DNA of 64,000 nucleotides from UMGS1649 sp045534225 (GCA_045534225.1 JAZSJJ010000007.1:62001-126000); one strand, 5' to 3'. Shown: positions 26,270-34,478, counted from the stretch's first letter. Notes: generated by a model not told the origin, from the sequence alone. Made by a program: numbers and translations.

Positions 26270-27917
26270 ATACATCCTCACTTTCTATTAACTTCTTTTC
26301 AAACTCGTTAGCTTCTATGTTAACGACAAACTTACTTTCTCCTTGCAACATATAAGCTTCTCCTCTAGTTAGCCTTGTTGCAGTATCTTTTAACTTAACC
26401 TCTTCTTTTATACCTTTAAGTTTCTCTATATCCGAATATGTCATTTTGAAAAACACCTTTGTATAAGCATTGTTTAATATGCTCTTACCGAAATTACCAT
26501 CATCTATAATAAACAAATCTCCTATATCTTGACTTATTGCAACTATTCCTGCTTTTCTCTTTCTTAATGTTTTGAAAAAATTATATATTTCTTCTATTAT
26601 TTTCCCATTTTCATTTGCATTTATTGTCTTCCATATCTCGTCAAAATATATTAATGTATTTTCCTTTATCAACTGTTTAATTTTAGGTAAAAAAGACATT
26701 ATTTCTCTATTTATTTCTTCCTTAGTATTACCTTTAATCACAAAACAATGTAATTGCGTTTTAATTGGAGTTCTTGCATATTTTGCTGAATTATTCTTTA
26801 CTTTCAATTTCTTAAGTACACAATTTATATTGGGGAAACTCGTCCTATATTTGGGTGAAATATATATTTTTTCTTCGTTGCTTTTTTCGTAAAGTGTTTC
26901 TATATCTTGTGTTATTCCATATTCTAAATATACTTTCTTTATTTCTTCTCTAGTATTTCTCAAACCGTATCTATAAAAAACATATTCTGCAACTGCATTT
27001 ATTGAATGTTCAAAAAAATCTTTATTTCTTTTCGCGAATTCTTCTTCAATATATAAAGGATCGTATGTGTCTATATCATAAACATTTCCTCCTAAACTTA
27101 AAACCAACTTTTCGTACTCACCTTCAGGATCTATTATTATTTGGTTCATATTGTTATAAAGATTTCGCATTATTAAAAGCTTTATAAAGAATGATTTCCC
27201 TACACCACTACTTCCAAATACACACATGTTATTGTTTAAATTCTGTGGCGCTAAAAGTGATAACTTAACATTTTTATCTTCATGTTTACCTATAAACACG
27301 CCATCTTCGTTTAAATTCTCCTTTATAAAAAACGGAAATATCCTTGCTAGTGTTGTTGTGAGCATAATACTTTCCGTATAATCTCCCAGCGTCTTATTTG
27401 TTTGTAATAAAGGCAACGTTGCTATATACCCTAATTTTTGCTTAAAGTATGTTGGACTTAGTATTATTCCTCTGGTATATAAAATGTTTTTAATTATATT
27501 GCTTTTGCTTAGAACTTCATTTTCGCTATTTGCTGATACTTTTATATATATTTCTACTAGATATATCCCCTCATTACTCACTTGTACTTTCTTCTTTATT
27601 TCTTCAGCCTCTTTTTTGTTCTTTTCTAGCAACTCTATATCTAGTTGATTCTTATTTACTGATTTTATTTCCGCTTCATTTTCCGCCACTTTTTTCGTTA
27701 ACATTTTTAAGAACTCTGGTCCGTCTTGTTTGCTTATATGAAATGACACCGTTAATTCTTCTTGCGAATACAACAACTCAAACATTTCTAAAAACACCAC
27801 ATCGTTCATGGCCACTATGCTCATAACGTTTATATATTTAGATTGTATTTTCATACAATTATATTTTTCTTTCACTTCGAAAGGGAGTATGTTTGAAATA
27901 CTTGATTTTCTTCTCAT
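26241..27917 (-). CDS. VirB4/TraC-type conjugation ATPase (C-terminal ATPase part)
   Basis: ATPase of type IV secretion, 558 residues. It has Walker A GSSGVGKSFFIKLL (about 236), IIDPEGEYEKLV just after it as in VirB4/TraC, Walker B LIYFDEIWKTI (about 420) and the Q-containing motif AISQDIGDLF. The N-terminal stretch continues the VirB4 N-terminal domain that the preceding gene begins. Start ATG 27917 overlaps that gene by four bases (ATGA). VirB4 proteins are normally one chain of 600-850 residues, so here one VirB4 seems to be encoded as two cistrons. No relaxase, VirD4 or VirB6 lies nearby, which argues against an integrated conjugative element. Confidence 0.85.
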   Translation of the reverse strand: MRRKSSISNILPFEVKEKYNCMKIQSKYINVMSIVAMNDVVFLEMFELLYSQEELTVSFHISKQDGPEFLKMLTKKVAENEAEIKSVNKNQLDIELLEKNKKEAEEIKKKVQVSNEGIYLVEIYIKVSANSENEVLSKSNIIKNILYTRGIILSPTYFKQKLGYIATLPLLQTNKTLGDYTESIMLTTTLARIFPFFIKENLNEDGVFIGKHEDKNVKLSLLAPQNLNNNMCVFGSSGVGKSFFIKLLIMRNLYNNMNQIIIDPEGEYEKLVLSLGGNVYDIDTYDPLYIEEEFAKRNKDFFEHSINAVAEYVFYRYGLRNTREEIKKVYLEYGITQDIETLYEKSNEEKIYISPKYRTSFPNINCVLKKLKVKNNSAKYARTPIKTQLHCFVIKGNTKEEINREIMSFLPKIKQLIKENTLIYFDEIWKTINANENGKIIEEIYNFFKTLRKRKAGIVAISQDIGDLFIIDDGNFGKSILNNAYTKVFFKMTYSDIEKLKGIKEEVKLKDTATRLTRGEAYMLQGESKFVVNIEANEFEKKLIESEDVYEESFNSNG

Positions 27918-28438
27918 TCTCCCATCGCTCTCCTAAGAACGTTTTCAACTTCTGTTTTTCTTGTTATCTTTTTTATATCCAAACCAAATCCATGCATATT
28001 TGTAAATGCTGTACGTATGTTTTCTGCACCATTTTCACCTTTCTCTTCAACTATTAAATAATGTTTTATTTCATATATTCCATTTTCAGTTTCTAGTTTT
28101 TGCAAATATTCTATATACTTTTTAAGTGCCATTTTCAGACCATAATTTTCTACTTCTAACAATCTTTTTTTGTACTGTTCTATATCATTTTTCAATGTAC
28201 TTCTCTGTTTTGTCACAACTATCTGAAATGTTTCTGGCATCCCTTTTAATGTGGCTATATATGATGAAATTATCCTATCTTTCATCTCCTTGTCCCATGC
28301 TACTATATTTACCGGGTTAACCTTATATATACATATCTCTCTTTTGTTTACCACTATAACTCCATCCTCTGTTATTTTTTCTACATTATATAAACTTGAT
28401 ATATCTCTTGTTATAAACTTTCCTAAAATTTTAATCAC
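27914..28438 (-). CDS. VirB4 N-terminal domain-like protein (separate cistron)
   Basis: Product of about 174 residues that matches the pattern of the VirB4/TraC N-terminal domain: strand ICIYKVNPVNIVAWDKEMKD, helix SSYIATLKGM, strand FQIVVTKQRS, long helix, then strand KHYLIVEE. It has no P-loop. Together with the next gene the summed length (732) is that of an ordinary VirB4. The start is uncertain: GTG 28438 lies within an AGAGGTGATT sequence that itself looks like a ribosome site, and no better-spaced ATG, GTG or TTG follows. First gene of the minus-strand cluster. Confidence 0.7.
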   Translation of the reverse strand: MIKILGKFITRDISSLYNVEKITEDGVIVVNKREICIYKVNPVNIVAWDKEMKDRIISSYIATLKGMPETFQIVVTKQRSTLKNDIEQYKKRLLEVENYGLKMALKKYIEYLQKLETENGIYEIKHYLIVEEKGENGAENIRTAFTNMHGFGLDIKKITRKTEVENVLRRAMGE

Positions 28439-28503
28439 CTCTTTGTAACTTTTTAACTTCTCCTTGCATATACTTTAATAAATAGATATAAGGAGATGAT
28501 TTT

Positions 28504-28677
28504 GTGAATAATATGTTGAACTCTAATTTGCTAAACATGCTAGCTGGTGTAGATAAAGAAAAACTAGAACAAGTTTCTAATATTGTAAAAAACATGTCTA
28601 AAGACGATTTGAATAATTTAGTAAGGATGTTGGGTATGAACAACAAACCTTCCCAACAAGATCAAAGCAACAATTAA
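28504..28677 (+). CDS. Small hypothetical protein (57 aa)
   Basis: Reading frame from GTG 28504 to TAA 28677, behind AAGGAG at 28489-28494. The product is a helical peptide beginning MNNMLNSNLLNMLAG and ending in a polar tail rich in Gln and Asn. It is followed without any gap by the next ATG (TAAATG), so the two are translationally coupled. Not recognised, but this type of short protein often stands before longer Asn/Pro-rich proteins in spore-forming Clostridia. Confidence 0.65.
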   Translation: MNNMLNSNLLNMLAGVDKEKLEQVSNIVKNMSKDDLNNLVRMLGMNNKPSQQDQSNN

Positions 28678-29109
28678 ATGAATAATGATATGAACGAAAT
28701 GGGAGATCAAACTCCTAATCCAATTTTAGACATTGTTGCCTCTATACAAAGCAAATTAAATGAATCAAACAACGGAGAAACAAATACTCCTAAACAAAAT
28801 ATAAATACAGATTATGGTGGATTGGATATTTCAAAGATTGTTAATCTATTACACTCAAATAATTCAAAAAGCGATATAAATACTGAGAACAAAATTAATC
28901 CCGCACCTTTAGGCGGTTTTGATTTAAATTCTATTATGAAATTTCAAAATGCTTTAAGTGGGATGAATACTCCTGATCCGAGACAAAATTTACTTTCCTC
29001 ACTTAAGCCATTTCTAAGAGAAACTAGACAAAAAAACATTGATACTTACATATCTCTTTTAGGAGTTATGAAAGCTTTTAACTTATTTAACAGCAAGGAT
29101 CGTGATTAA
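28678..29109 (+). CDS. Hypothetical protein with Asn-rich linker
   Basis: Not recognised. The product is 143 residues: an N-terminal Asn/Thr-rich disordered part, a repeated LDISKIVNLL / FDLNSIMKF type helix, and a basic C-terminal helix (LLSSLKPFLRETRQKNIDTY) that looks like a conserved interaction segment. The ATG directly follows the stop of the preceding small gene and a third small gene follows after one base. The order suggests a three-gene unit divergent from the VirB4-like cluster. Confidence 0.65.
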   Translation: MNNDMNEMGDQTPNPILDIVASIQSKLNESNNGETNTPKQNINTDYGGLDISKIVNLLHSNNSKSDINTENKINPAPLGGFDLNSIMKFQNALSGMNTPDPRQNLLSSLKPFLRETRQKNIDTYISLLGVMKAFNLFNSKDRD

Positions 29110-29110
29110 A

Positions 29111-29422
29111 ATGTATTATCCTTTTTATAACAACCCTTTTTACTTCCCACAAAGAGCATATATGAACAATATGTGCTCTTTAAATCACATACCCGAATTT
29201 TATTCTAACGAGCAAATCTCAAACGAAATAAATCAAGATAGCAGAAATATAGATAAAAATAATATATTAAATCTAACAGAAGACAGAGTAGAATTATTTG
29301 GAATAAGCATAAATATAGATGATTTAATAATCCTTGTAACTCTGTTCTTTATGTTCAAAGAAAATCAAATTGACTATAGCATAGTTATAATACTAGCTCT
29401 AATTCTATTTGATCAAAAATAA
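29111..29422 (+). CDS. Small membrane protein of the three-gene unit
   Basis: Product of 103 residues. The N-terminus is aromatic and Asn/Pro-rich (MYYPFYNNPFYFPQ), the middle polar, and the C-terminus has two short hydrophobic segments (LIILVTLFFMF and YSIVIILALILF). ATG 29111 is chosen over GTG 29102, because AAGGA then has acceptable spacing. Its last 18 bases overlap the end of the converging Spo0E-like gene. Function unknown; the coat-like N-terminus and membrane C-terminus would suit a spore or envelope location, but that is conjecture. Confidence 0.65.
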   Translation: MYYPFYNNPFYFPQRAYMNNMCSLNHIPEFYSNEQISNEINQDSRNIDKNNILNLTEDRVELFGISINIDDLIILVTLFFMFKENQIDYSIVIILALILFDQK

Positions 29423-29581
29423 ATTTCCCTCCTTAATAGGAATTTCCTTTTTATAAAACTCTACTAAAAGTTCGTCAATTTCTCTACTTGTTTTCAAAAT
29501 CTCATCAGAAGATTCTTCTTCTAATAATTGTCTTTCTAGTTTTTCTCTTAGTATATTTATTTTGTTTAGCATGTTATTCAT
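29405..29581 (-). CDS. Spo0E-like sporulation regulatory protein
   Basis: Short reading frame of 58 codons. The product begins MNNMLNKINILREKLERQLL and contains SREIDELLVEFYK, the conserved signature of the Spo0E family (S-x-E-[LI]-D-x-L-[IL]-x-x-[YF]). Family members dephosphorylate Spo0A-P and so delay sporulation. Three ATGs are close together; the one at 29581 is taken because GAGGG lies 4 bases upstream. It converges on and overlaps the 29111-29422 gene. This supports a spore-forming lineage. Confidence 0.8.
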   Translation of the reverse strand: MNNMLNKINILREKLERQLLEEESSDEILKTSREIDELLVEFYKKEIPIKEGNLFLIK

Positions 29582-29689
29582 CATCCCTCACACCAAATTT
29601 ATAACATTTTTATTTTTCAGTGTCAATATTTTCGCACCAACAATCGACCGCAAGTTTCGCTATTTTTCGGCCTTTTTCGACATTTAGTC

Positions 29690-30133
29690 AAAAAAAGAAA
29701 GAGGCCGATGTGCCTCTTTCCTGCTTTATAGACTATTAGATAAGGAGTGGGTTTCCCCTTTTCATCTACGAGGAGTATACTAGTTCGTAACAAATCCTTC
29801 CGGACGGTTTTGTTATATAGTATATCTTTGCAGTCTTCCCCGCTGACATGTCACGTTTACCCTTCACGCTTATGCCATTCACCTTGAATAACCAAGTCCT
29901 TTCGGATACATCGGATTATCCAACATATTTATATCAAAGTTGTGTTTCTACTAACGGTTCTTAGCCGCCGATTAAGGTTTCATTACCCAGCTAGTGCCAA
30001 GCTTTCGCTCGCCGCTACTAACCTATAGCACTGCCCGTGGTCGGGCTTCGCGGGCACATGCAATAATCGCATTCAAAACACTACTCTAACATACAACAAG
30101 ATACATAGTTAGTATCTACTAAATTGTTTGTAG
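29690..30133 (-). ncRNA. Large structured non-coding RNA of unknown class (about 444 nt)
   Basis: A stand-alone transcript bounded by a perfect promoter (30140-30168) and a strong terminator (29691-29720), without an open reading frame above 60 codons in any frame. It is conspicuously richer in G+C than its surroundings in its 5' half (about 29990-30060). Stable helices can be read directly: GTGCCCG/CGGGCA near the 5' third, GGCGGC/GTT region, GGAT/ATCC with a GAAA loop, CTTGGTTATTCAAG, and a long helix TATACTA ... TAGTATA enclosing AACAAA/TTTGTT. It lacks the RNase P conserved cores (GAGGAAAGTCC, ACAGAA), the tmRNA acceptor end and tag frame, and the 6S layout. Classes of similar size to compare are raiA, OLE and ROOL RNAs. 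Confidence 0.8.
29691..29720 (-). terminator. Terminator of the large non-coding RNA
   Basis: Minus strand: GAAAGAGGC (29720-29712), loop ACATCG, GCCTCTTTC (29705-29697), then six T. Confidence 0.9.
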
Positions 30134-30139
30134 GGCCAT

Positions 30140-30168
30140 ATTATACATTACCATTTTGCATTTGTCAA
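30140..30168 (-). promoter_or_regulatory. Promoter of the large non-coding RNA
   Basis: Minus strand: TTGACA (30168-30163), 17-base spacer, TATAAT (30145-30140), both hexamers perfect. Predicted transcription start near 30133. It implies strong constitutive expression. Confidence 0.85.
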
Positions 30169-30189
30169 ATAATTTTTATAAAAAGCTCA

Positions 30190-30224
30190 AAAAAACATAA
30201 AAAAGTCCTATAAAATAGGACTTC
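30190..30224 (-). terminator. Terminator after the M16 peptidase operon
   Basis: Minus strand: AAGTCCTAT, short loop, ATAGGACTT, followed by TTTTTTATG and a further T-run. It separates the upstream peptidase genes from the RNA promoter. Confidence 0.85.
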
Positions 30225-30239
30225 TGTTATTATTTTATA

Positions 30240-31526
30240 TTATTTATTCTTTTCTGTAACCTTAGATATAACCATATTATCTTCTCTAAGATTTTCTTTT
30301 ATAAAGGTATCTACCTCTTCTTTAGTTATATCCTTTATTACATTTGCCATTTCAAATACATCTGTATCTTGAATTATACTATCTATTACAGTTCTGTGTA
30401 TTCCCATAAAGTTTTCTGCATCATAAATAAGTTCACCTTGTTTTTTCTTCTTAGCTATTTCAAAAAGTTCACTATCTACTCCGTTTTGTCTTAATGTTTC
30501 AAAATATTTTGTTATTTCTTTTTCACATTCTTCGTGTTTCTTAGAAACAGCAAACAATATTGTATGAGCAAATTCTTTTCCAGACTCGTATGTGATTTCT
30601 ACTGGTTCTGTAATAATTTTGCTGTTAAACATTCTTTCATGGAAGTCTGATAACGCTGAGAAACAAATATCATCTATAAGTTCCATTATTACGGTATTTC
30701 TAGCATTAGCCTTACCATCTTGTTTATCATGTTTAAATCCCATACAAATATATGGCATATACACATCTAGCTTCTTTTCTATCCTTTTTTCCGCTATTTC
30801 TTTAGGTTCTTCGAGGATGAATCTTTCAACTGTACCAGTTTTTCTATTCACATTTTCGTTAAAGAAGCTTTCGATTTGCTTTACAGTTTCCACTTCATCC
30901 ACATCACCAATAACAATTACAAACATATTAGCTGGATTATAGAAAGTATTGTAGCAAGAATACAATGCCTCTTTATCTATTCTGTATACAGATTCTACTG
31001 TTCCACCAATATCTACATTAAGCGGGAACTTCTGATACATTGCTCTTAAAACATTATAGTATGCTACCGAACTTGGTTCATCTTCATACATTTTCAATTC
31101 TTGAGCTATTATTCCCTTTTCTTTTTCAACATTTTCATCTGTGAAATATGGTGTGTTTACAAATTCTAATAACTTATTTAAACATTCTTCGTGTTTAGAA
31201 CTTGTTTCATAGAAGTATACTGTATGATCAAAAGAAGTATATGCATTTGAGCTAACACCCATTTTAGCAAATACATCTAAAGCATTTGCATCTTCTTGTT
31301 CAAACAACTTATGCTCTAAGAAGTGAGCTATTCCATCTTCAACTTTAAGTCTTTCCCCTGTTGTTATATCTATAAAATCATTATCTATAGAACCATAAAC
31401 CGTTCCATACATACCTACTTTTTTAATATATCCTGGTTTCTTACAAATATATACTTTAAGTCCATTTGCTAATGTCTTTTTATATATTTCTTCGCCAGTT
31501 TTTAAGTTTGCTTCTACTTTAAACAT
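30240..31526 (-). CDS. M16 family zinc peptidase (YmfH-like, catalytic subunit)
   Basis: Insulinase/pitrilysin-type metallopeptidase of 428 residues. The inverted zinc motif HFLEH (HXXEH) is at about residue 67, and the third zinc ligand Glu is in IIAQELKMYEDEP about 75 residues later, so the site appears complete. No signal peptide, so it acts inside the cell. Bacillus YmfH and AlbF are homologues acting with a partner lacking the zinc site; that partner is the overlapping upstream gene (8-base overlap). ATG 31526 follows GGAGG. The substrate is unknown. Confidence 0.9.
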   Translation of the reverse strand: MFKVEANLKTGEEIYKKTLANGLKVYICKKPGYIKKVGMYGTVYGSIDNDFIDITTGERLKVEDGIAHFLEHKLFEQEDANALDVFAKMGVSSNAYTSFDHTVYFYETSSKHEECLNKLLEFVNTPYFTDENVEKEKGIIAQELKMYEDEPSSVAYYNVLRAMYQKFPLNVDIGGTVESVYRIDKEALYSCYNTFYNPANMFVIVIGDVDEVETVKQIESFFNENVNRKTGTVERFILEEPKEIAEKRIEKKLDVYMPYICMGFKHDKQDGKANARNTVIMELIDDICFSALSDFHERMFNSKIITEPVEITYESGKEFAHTILFAVSKKHEECEKEITKYFETLRQNGVDSELFEIAKKKKQGELIYDAENFMGIHRTVIDSIIQDTDVFEMANVIKDITKEEVDTFIKENLREDNMVISKVTEKNK

Positions 31527-32763
31527 CAGCCTTACCTCCTAACAAGAAGATATTTGTTACAACTACTCTATTTGCAATTTCTACTACATCATCTAGTGTA
31601 AGTTTAGATATTTCCTCTATCATTTCATCAAAATCTACAGTTCTACCAAAGTATATTTCATTACTAAATAATCCTTTTGCTTGACCACCTTTAGAATCTT
31701 GTTTTTCTTTATATGCAGAAATTAAGTTTTCCTTTGCGGCATTAAATTCTATCTCTGAAACATTTCCAGACTTTATATCTTCTAATTGTTTTAGCATTAC
31801 TTCCTTAGCTTTTTCATATTTTTCTGGTGCTATTCCTGCAAACATACATACACTCGCAGTGAACATATTGTACATAGATTTTGCAAAATATGCTAAACTT
31901 TCTTTTTCTCTTACATTTTGGAATAGTTTAGCTGCCGGAGTTCCACCTAGAATGTTATCAAAAAGACGTGCTTTATATACATCTTCTATTTTAACATCTT
32001 TTATTCTTGCACCTATACAAATTATACTTTGATTTATATCTTGTTCTTCTCTCTTTATCTCTACTTCATCATTTATTGCTTGTTCCACAAGTGGTAGAAT
32101 ATCTGCTGTATGTTTTCCACACTTTCCACATATTCTAGTGTGTATTTCCTCAGCTAGCCCATCCATATTCTCTAGATTACCAACTGTAGCAACTACAATC
32201 TCAGCTTTAGATATTACATCATAGTAATGTTTGACTAAATCTTCGTTAGTTATTTTAGCTACATCTTCCATTGTTCCATATAGCGGATATCCGTAATCTG
32301 TTCCTTTGAACATTTCTCTTTCTAATGAGTCTAACGCATATTTTTTCTTGTTATCTTTTTCTTCTGCAATTCTTTCTAGTAAACTAGATTTTTCTAATTC
32401 AAATGTTGTTTCATCAAACTTACCATCAACAAAGTTTGGTTCACAAATTGCTGAGTATAGTATATCTACTGCTTCATCTAATGCTTCTTTTCCTGTATAT
32501 TTAACATTTAATATTTCTATTCCAAATGTTATATCATACATATTTGATACTTTACCTACACCAGCACCAAATGATGTGTTATATAGTTCTGCTAATTTTC
32601 TTTCTAGTTCTCTTTCTGTTTTATACTTGCTATTTGATTTCTTTAGCATCATAGCAAGAAGAGCATTCTTGCTCATATCCTCTGCTGTTAACGGTAACAA
32701 CAAATTAACTTGTGCAAAAACACTCTTAAATCTATTACTATTTCTAATAATTATATTTTTCAT
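31519..32763 (-). CDS. M16 family protein without zinc site (YmfF-like partner)
   Basis: Product of 414 residues with the M16 fold. The zinc-binding HXXEH is missing: the matching region reads LTAEDMSKNALLAMML. The Arg/Tyr pair typical of the non-catalytic half (NVREKESLAYF, about 305) is kept. In M16B enzymes an active and an inactive subunit form a clam-shell heterodimer, which fits this gene followed by the zinc-bearing one with an 8-base overlap. ATG 32763 follows AAAGGAG. Confidence 0.88.
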   Translation of the reverse strand: MKNIIIRNSNRFKSVFAQVNLLLPLTAEDMSKNALLAMMLKKSNSKYKTERELERKLAELYNTSFGAGVGKVSNMYDITFGIEILNVKYTGKEALDEAVDILYSAICEPNFVDGKFDETTFELEKSSLLERIAEEKDNKKKYALDSLEREMFKGTDYGYPLYGTMEDVAKITNEDLVKHYYDVISKAEIVVATVGNLENMDGLAEEIHTRICGKCGKHTADILPLVEQAINDEVEIKREEQDINQSIICIGARIKDVKIEDVYKARLFDNILGGTPAAKLFQNVREKESLAYFAKSMYNMFTASVCMFAGIAPEKYEKAKEVMLKQLEDIKSGNVSEIEFNAAKENLISAYKEKQDSKGGQAKGLFSNEIYFGRTVDFDEMIEEISKLTLDDVVEIANRVVVTNIFLLGGKADV

Positions 32764-32811
32764 ACTTGCTCCTTTTAGTTTTGTTTTATTTCCTCTTATA
32801 TCTTATACCTA

Positions 32812-33261
32812 TTAAAGTTTTCCTAGTTCTGCTTTAACTATGTCAGATACTAATTTACCATCTGCTTTACCAGCTGTTTTTTCTCTGATACTTCCCATTA
32901 CTTTGCCCATATCTTTCATTCCTGTTGCACCAACAGCTGCTATTGCTTCTACTACCATTTTTACTATTTCTTCTTCAGATAATTGTTCTGGTAAGTATAC
33001 AGATAATATTTCTATTTCTTTGTTTAGTTGTTCAACTATATCTTGTCTTCCACCTTTTTCGAAATCTGCTATAGATTCTTTTCTCTTTTTAACTTCTTTA
33101 GCAACTATTGTCCCCATTTCTGCTTCAGATAATTCTTTTAAACCATCTTTTTCTACTTGAAGTATTGCTGCTCTAAGCATTGTTATTGTTTCTTTTTTTA
33201 ATGTATCTTTATTTTGCATAGCTTCTTTTAAAGCTGCCATCAAATCTTGTTTTAATCCCAT
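32812..33261 (-). CDS. yqeY: GatB/YqeY domain protein
   Basis: Helical protein of 149 residues of the YqeY family, related to the tail of GatB that touches tRNA in glutamyl-tRNA amidotransferase. Stand-alone YqeY has no firm role; it may bind tRNA. Family pattern: TITMLRAAILQVEKD (about 24), KEVKKRKESIADFEKGGRQD and MKDMGKVMGSIREKTAGKADG near the C-terminus. ATG 33261 follows TAGGAGG, 12 bases after the TagO-like gene, so they are one unit. Confidence 0.93.
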   Translation of the reverse strand: MGLKQDLMAALKEAMQNKDTLKKETITMLRAAILQVEKDGLKELSEAEMGTIVAKEVKKRKESIADFEKGGRQDIVEQLNKEIEILSVYLPEQLSEEEIVKMVVEAIAAVGATGMKDMGKVMGSIREKTAGKADGKLVSDIVKAELGKL

Positions 33262-33273
33262 CTTTTATTCCTC

Positions 33274-34374
33274 CTAAACTTTATCTTCTTTTGATGTTTC
33301 CTCTGGAATCATCATACTTTTTCTTACTTTCATATCGTTATATATGTAACCTATTGCCCATATTATTATAGCTACAAATATACAAATTATTCCTTGTACC
33401 GTAAATCCACTTACTAATGTTACAGCTATAATTCCTAAAATACTTGTTAAACCATAAAGTATTAACACTGCTTGTTTTTGTGAAAAACCGTGTTTTAATA
33501 ATCTATGATGTATATGACCTTTATCTGGAGCTGTTATTTTTTGATGTTTTGCAAGTCTTCTTACTATTGCAAATAACATATCGAATACTGGAACACCACA
33601 AACAATTATTGGTGTTATTATTGCTAGAATTGTATATCCTTTTGCCATTCCCATAATAGATACTGTAGATAATGTGAATCCTAAGAAGTTCGATCCTGTA
33701 TCTCCCATAAATGTTTTTGCTGGATTAAAGTTGTATGGTAAAAATCCTATTGTTGCTCCTGCTAAAGCTAAAGTTATTACTATAACTTCCATGCTAGCTC
33801 CAACTAACGAGAATATTACAAGTAGAGATATACTTGCTATTGCAGATATTCCTGCTGCCAGACCATCTAGTCCATCAATTAAATTTACTGCATTCGTTAT
33901 TCCTAAAACCCATGCTAGAGTTAAAGGGAATGACCATAAACCAAAATCTATTATGTGTGGATATAAGAATGGTATTTTTACACCCGCTATACTTATTCCA
34001 AATACGTATATTACCATTCCGGCGATTAATTGGAATAAGAACTTATATAGTGGTCTTAGATTTTTCATATCATCTACAAATCCCATTGATACTATAATTA
34101 ATCCACCTAATGAATAACCAATCAGTTTTGGATTTATATCCATGTTTAATATTAAACATAAAATACAAAATGTAATTATTGTTACTGCCATACCAGCAAC
34201 CATTGCTATACCACCAACACGTGGTGTAGGTTCTTTATGCACTCTTCTATCGTCCTGCTTTGGGTTATCTATAATCCCCATTTTCTTTGCAAATTTAATT
34301 GCAAATGGCACTGTGAAATAACTTACTAAAAAAGATAGTAAAGTTAGTGCTCCATATATTATATATTCTCTCAT
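33274..34374 (-). CDS. tagO: Undecaprenyl-phosphate GlcNAc-1-phosphate transferase
   Basis: Polytopic enzyme of the MraY/WecA/TagO family, 366 residues with about 10-11 membrane segments. It transfers GlcNAc-1-phosphate to undecaprenyl phosphate, the first step of teichoic-acid or surface-glycan linkage. Motifs: DDRRVHKEPTPRVGG (about 40), GFVDDMKNLRPL with the catalytic Asp pair, NAVNLIDGLDGLAAG and FMGDTGSNFLGF, then HIHHRLLKHG typical of WecA/TagO rather than MraY. ATG 34374 follows GAGAGAG. It would start glycans that the neighbouring flippase and the ligase at 3.2 kb could handle. Confidence 0.92.
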   Translation of the reverse strand: MREYIIYGALTLLSFLVSYFTVPFAIKFAKKMGIIDNPKQDDRRVHKEPTPRVGGIAMVAGMAVTIITFCILCLILNMDINPKLIGYSLGGLIIVSMGFVDDMKNLRPLYKFLFQLIAGMVIYVFGISIAGVKIPFLYPHIIDFGLWSFPLTLAWVLGITNAVNLIDGLDGLAAGISAIASISLLVIFSLVGASMEVIVITLALAGATIGFLPYNFNPAKTFMGDTGSNFLGFTLSTVSIMGMAKGYTILAIITPIIVCGVPVFDMLFAIVRRLAKHQKITAPDKGHIHHRLLKHGFSQKQAVLILYGLTSILGIIAVTLVSGFTVQGIICIFVAIIIWAIGYIYNDMKVRKSMMIPEETSKEDKV

Positions 34375-34443
34375 ATTTCTCTCTCCACAATATGTGCTAT
34401 TCTATATTATTTATTTAGCTCATATATATTAATGTGTGTTTAC

Positions 34444-34478
34444 CCCACTTAACACAGTAATATTACCACAGAAGTGGG
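34444..34478. promoter_or_regulatory. Nested dyad between tagO and the flippase gene
   Basis: CCCACTT (34444-34450) and AAGTGGG (34472-34478) are exact inverted copies, and between them lies the palindrome GTAATATTAC (34457-34466). It sits in the 250-base divergent region and could be an operator serving tagO, the flippase gene or both. No T-run follows, so a terminator is unlikely. Confidence 0.4.

Noticed and set aside
26241..28438. Integrated conjugative element
   Set aside because: VirB4-like proteins alone suggested one, but no relaxase, coupling protein, integrase, attachment repeats or boundary tRNA disruption is visible.
29690..30133. Identification of the large RNA as RNase P RNA or tmRNA
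   Set aside because: The RNase P core sequences (GAGGAAAGTCC, ACAGAA) and the tmRNA acceptor/CCA end and tag reading frame are absent on both strands.
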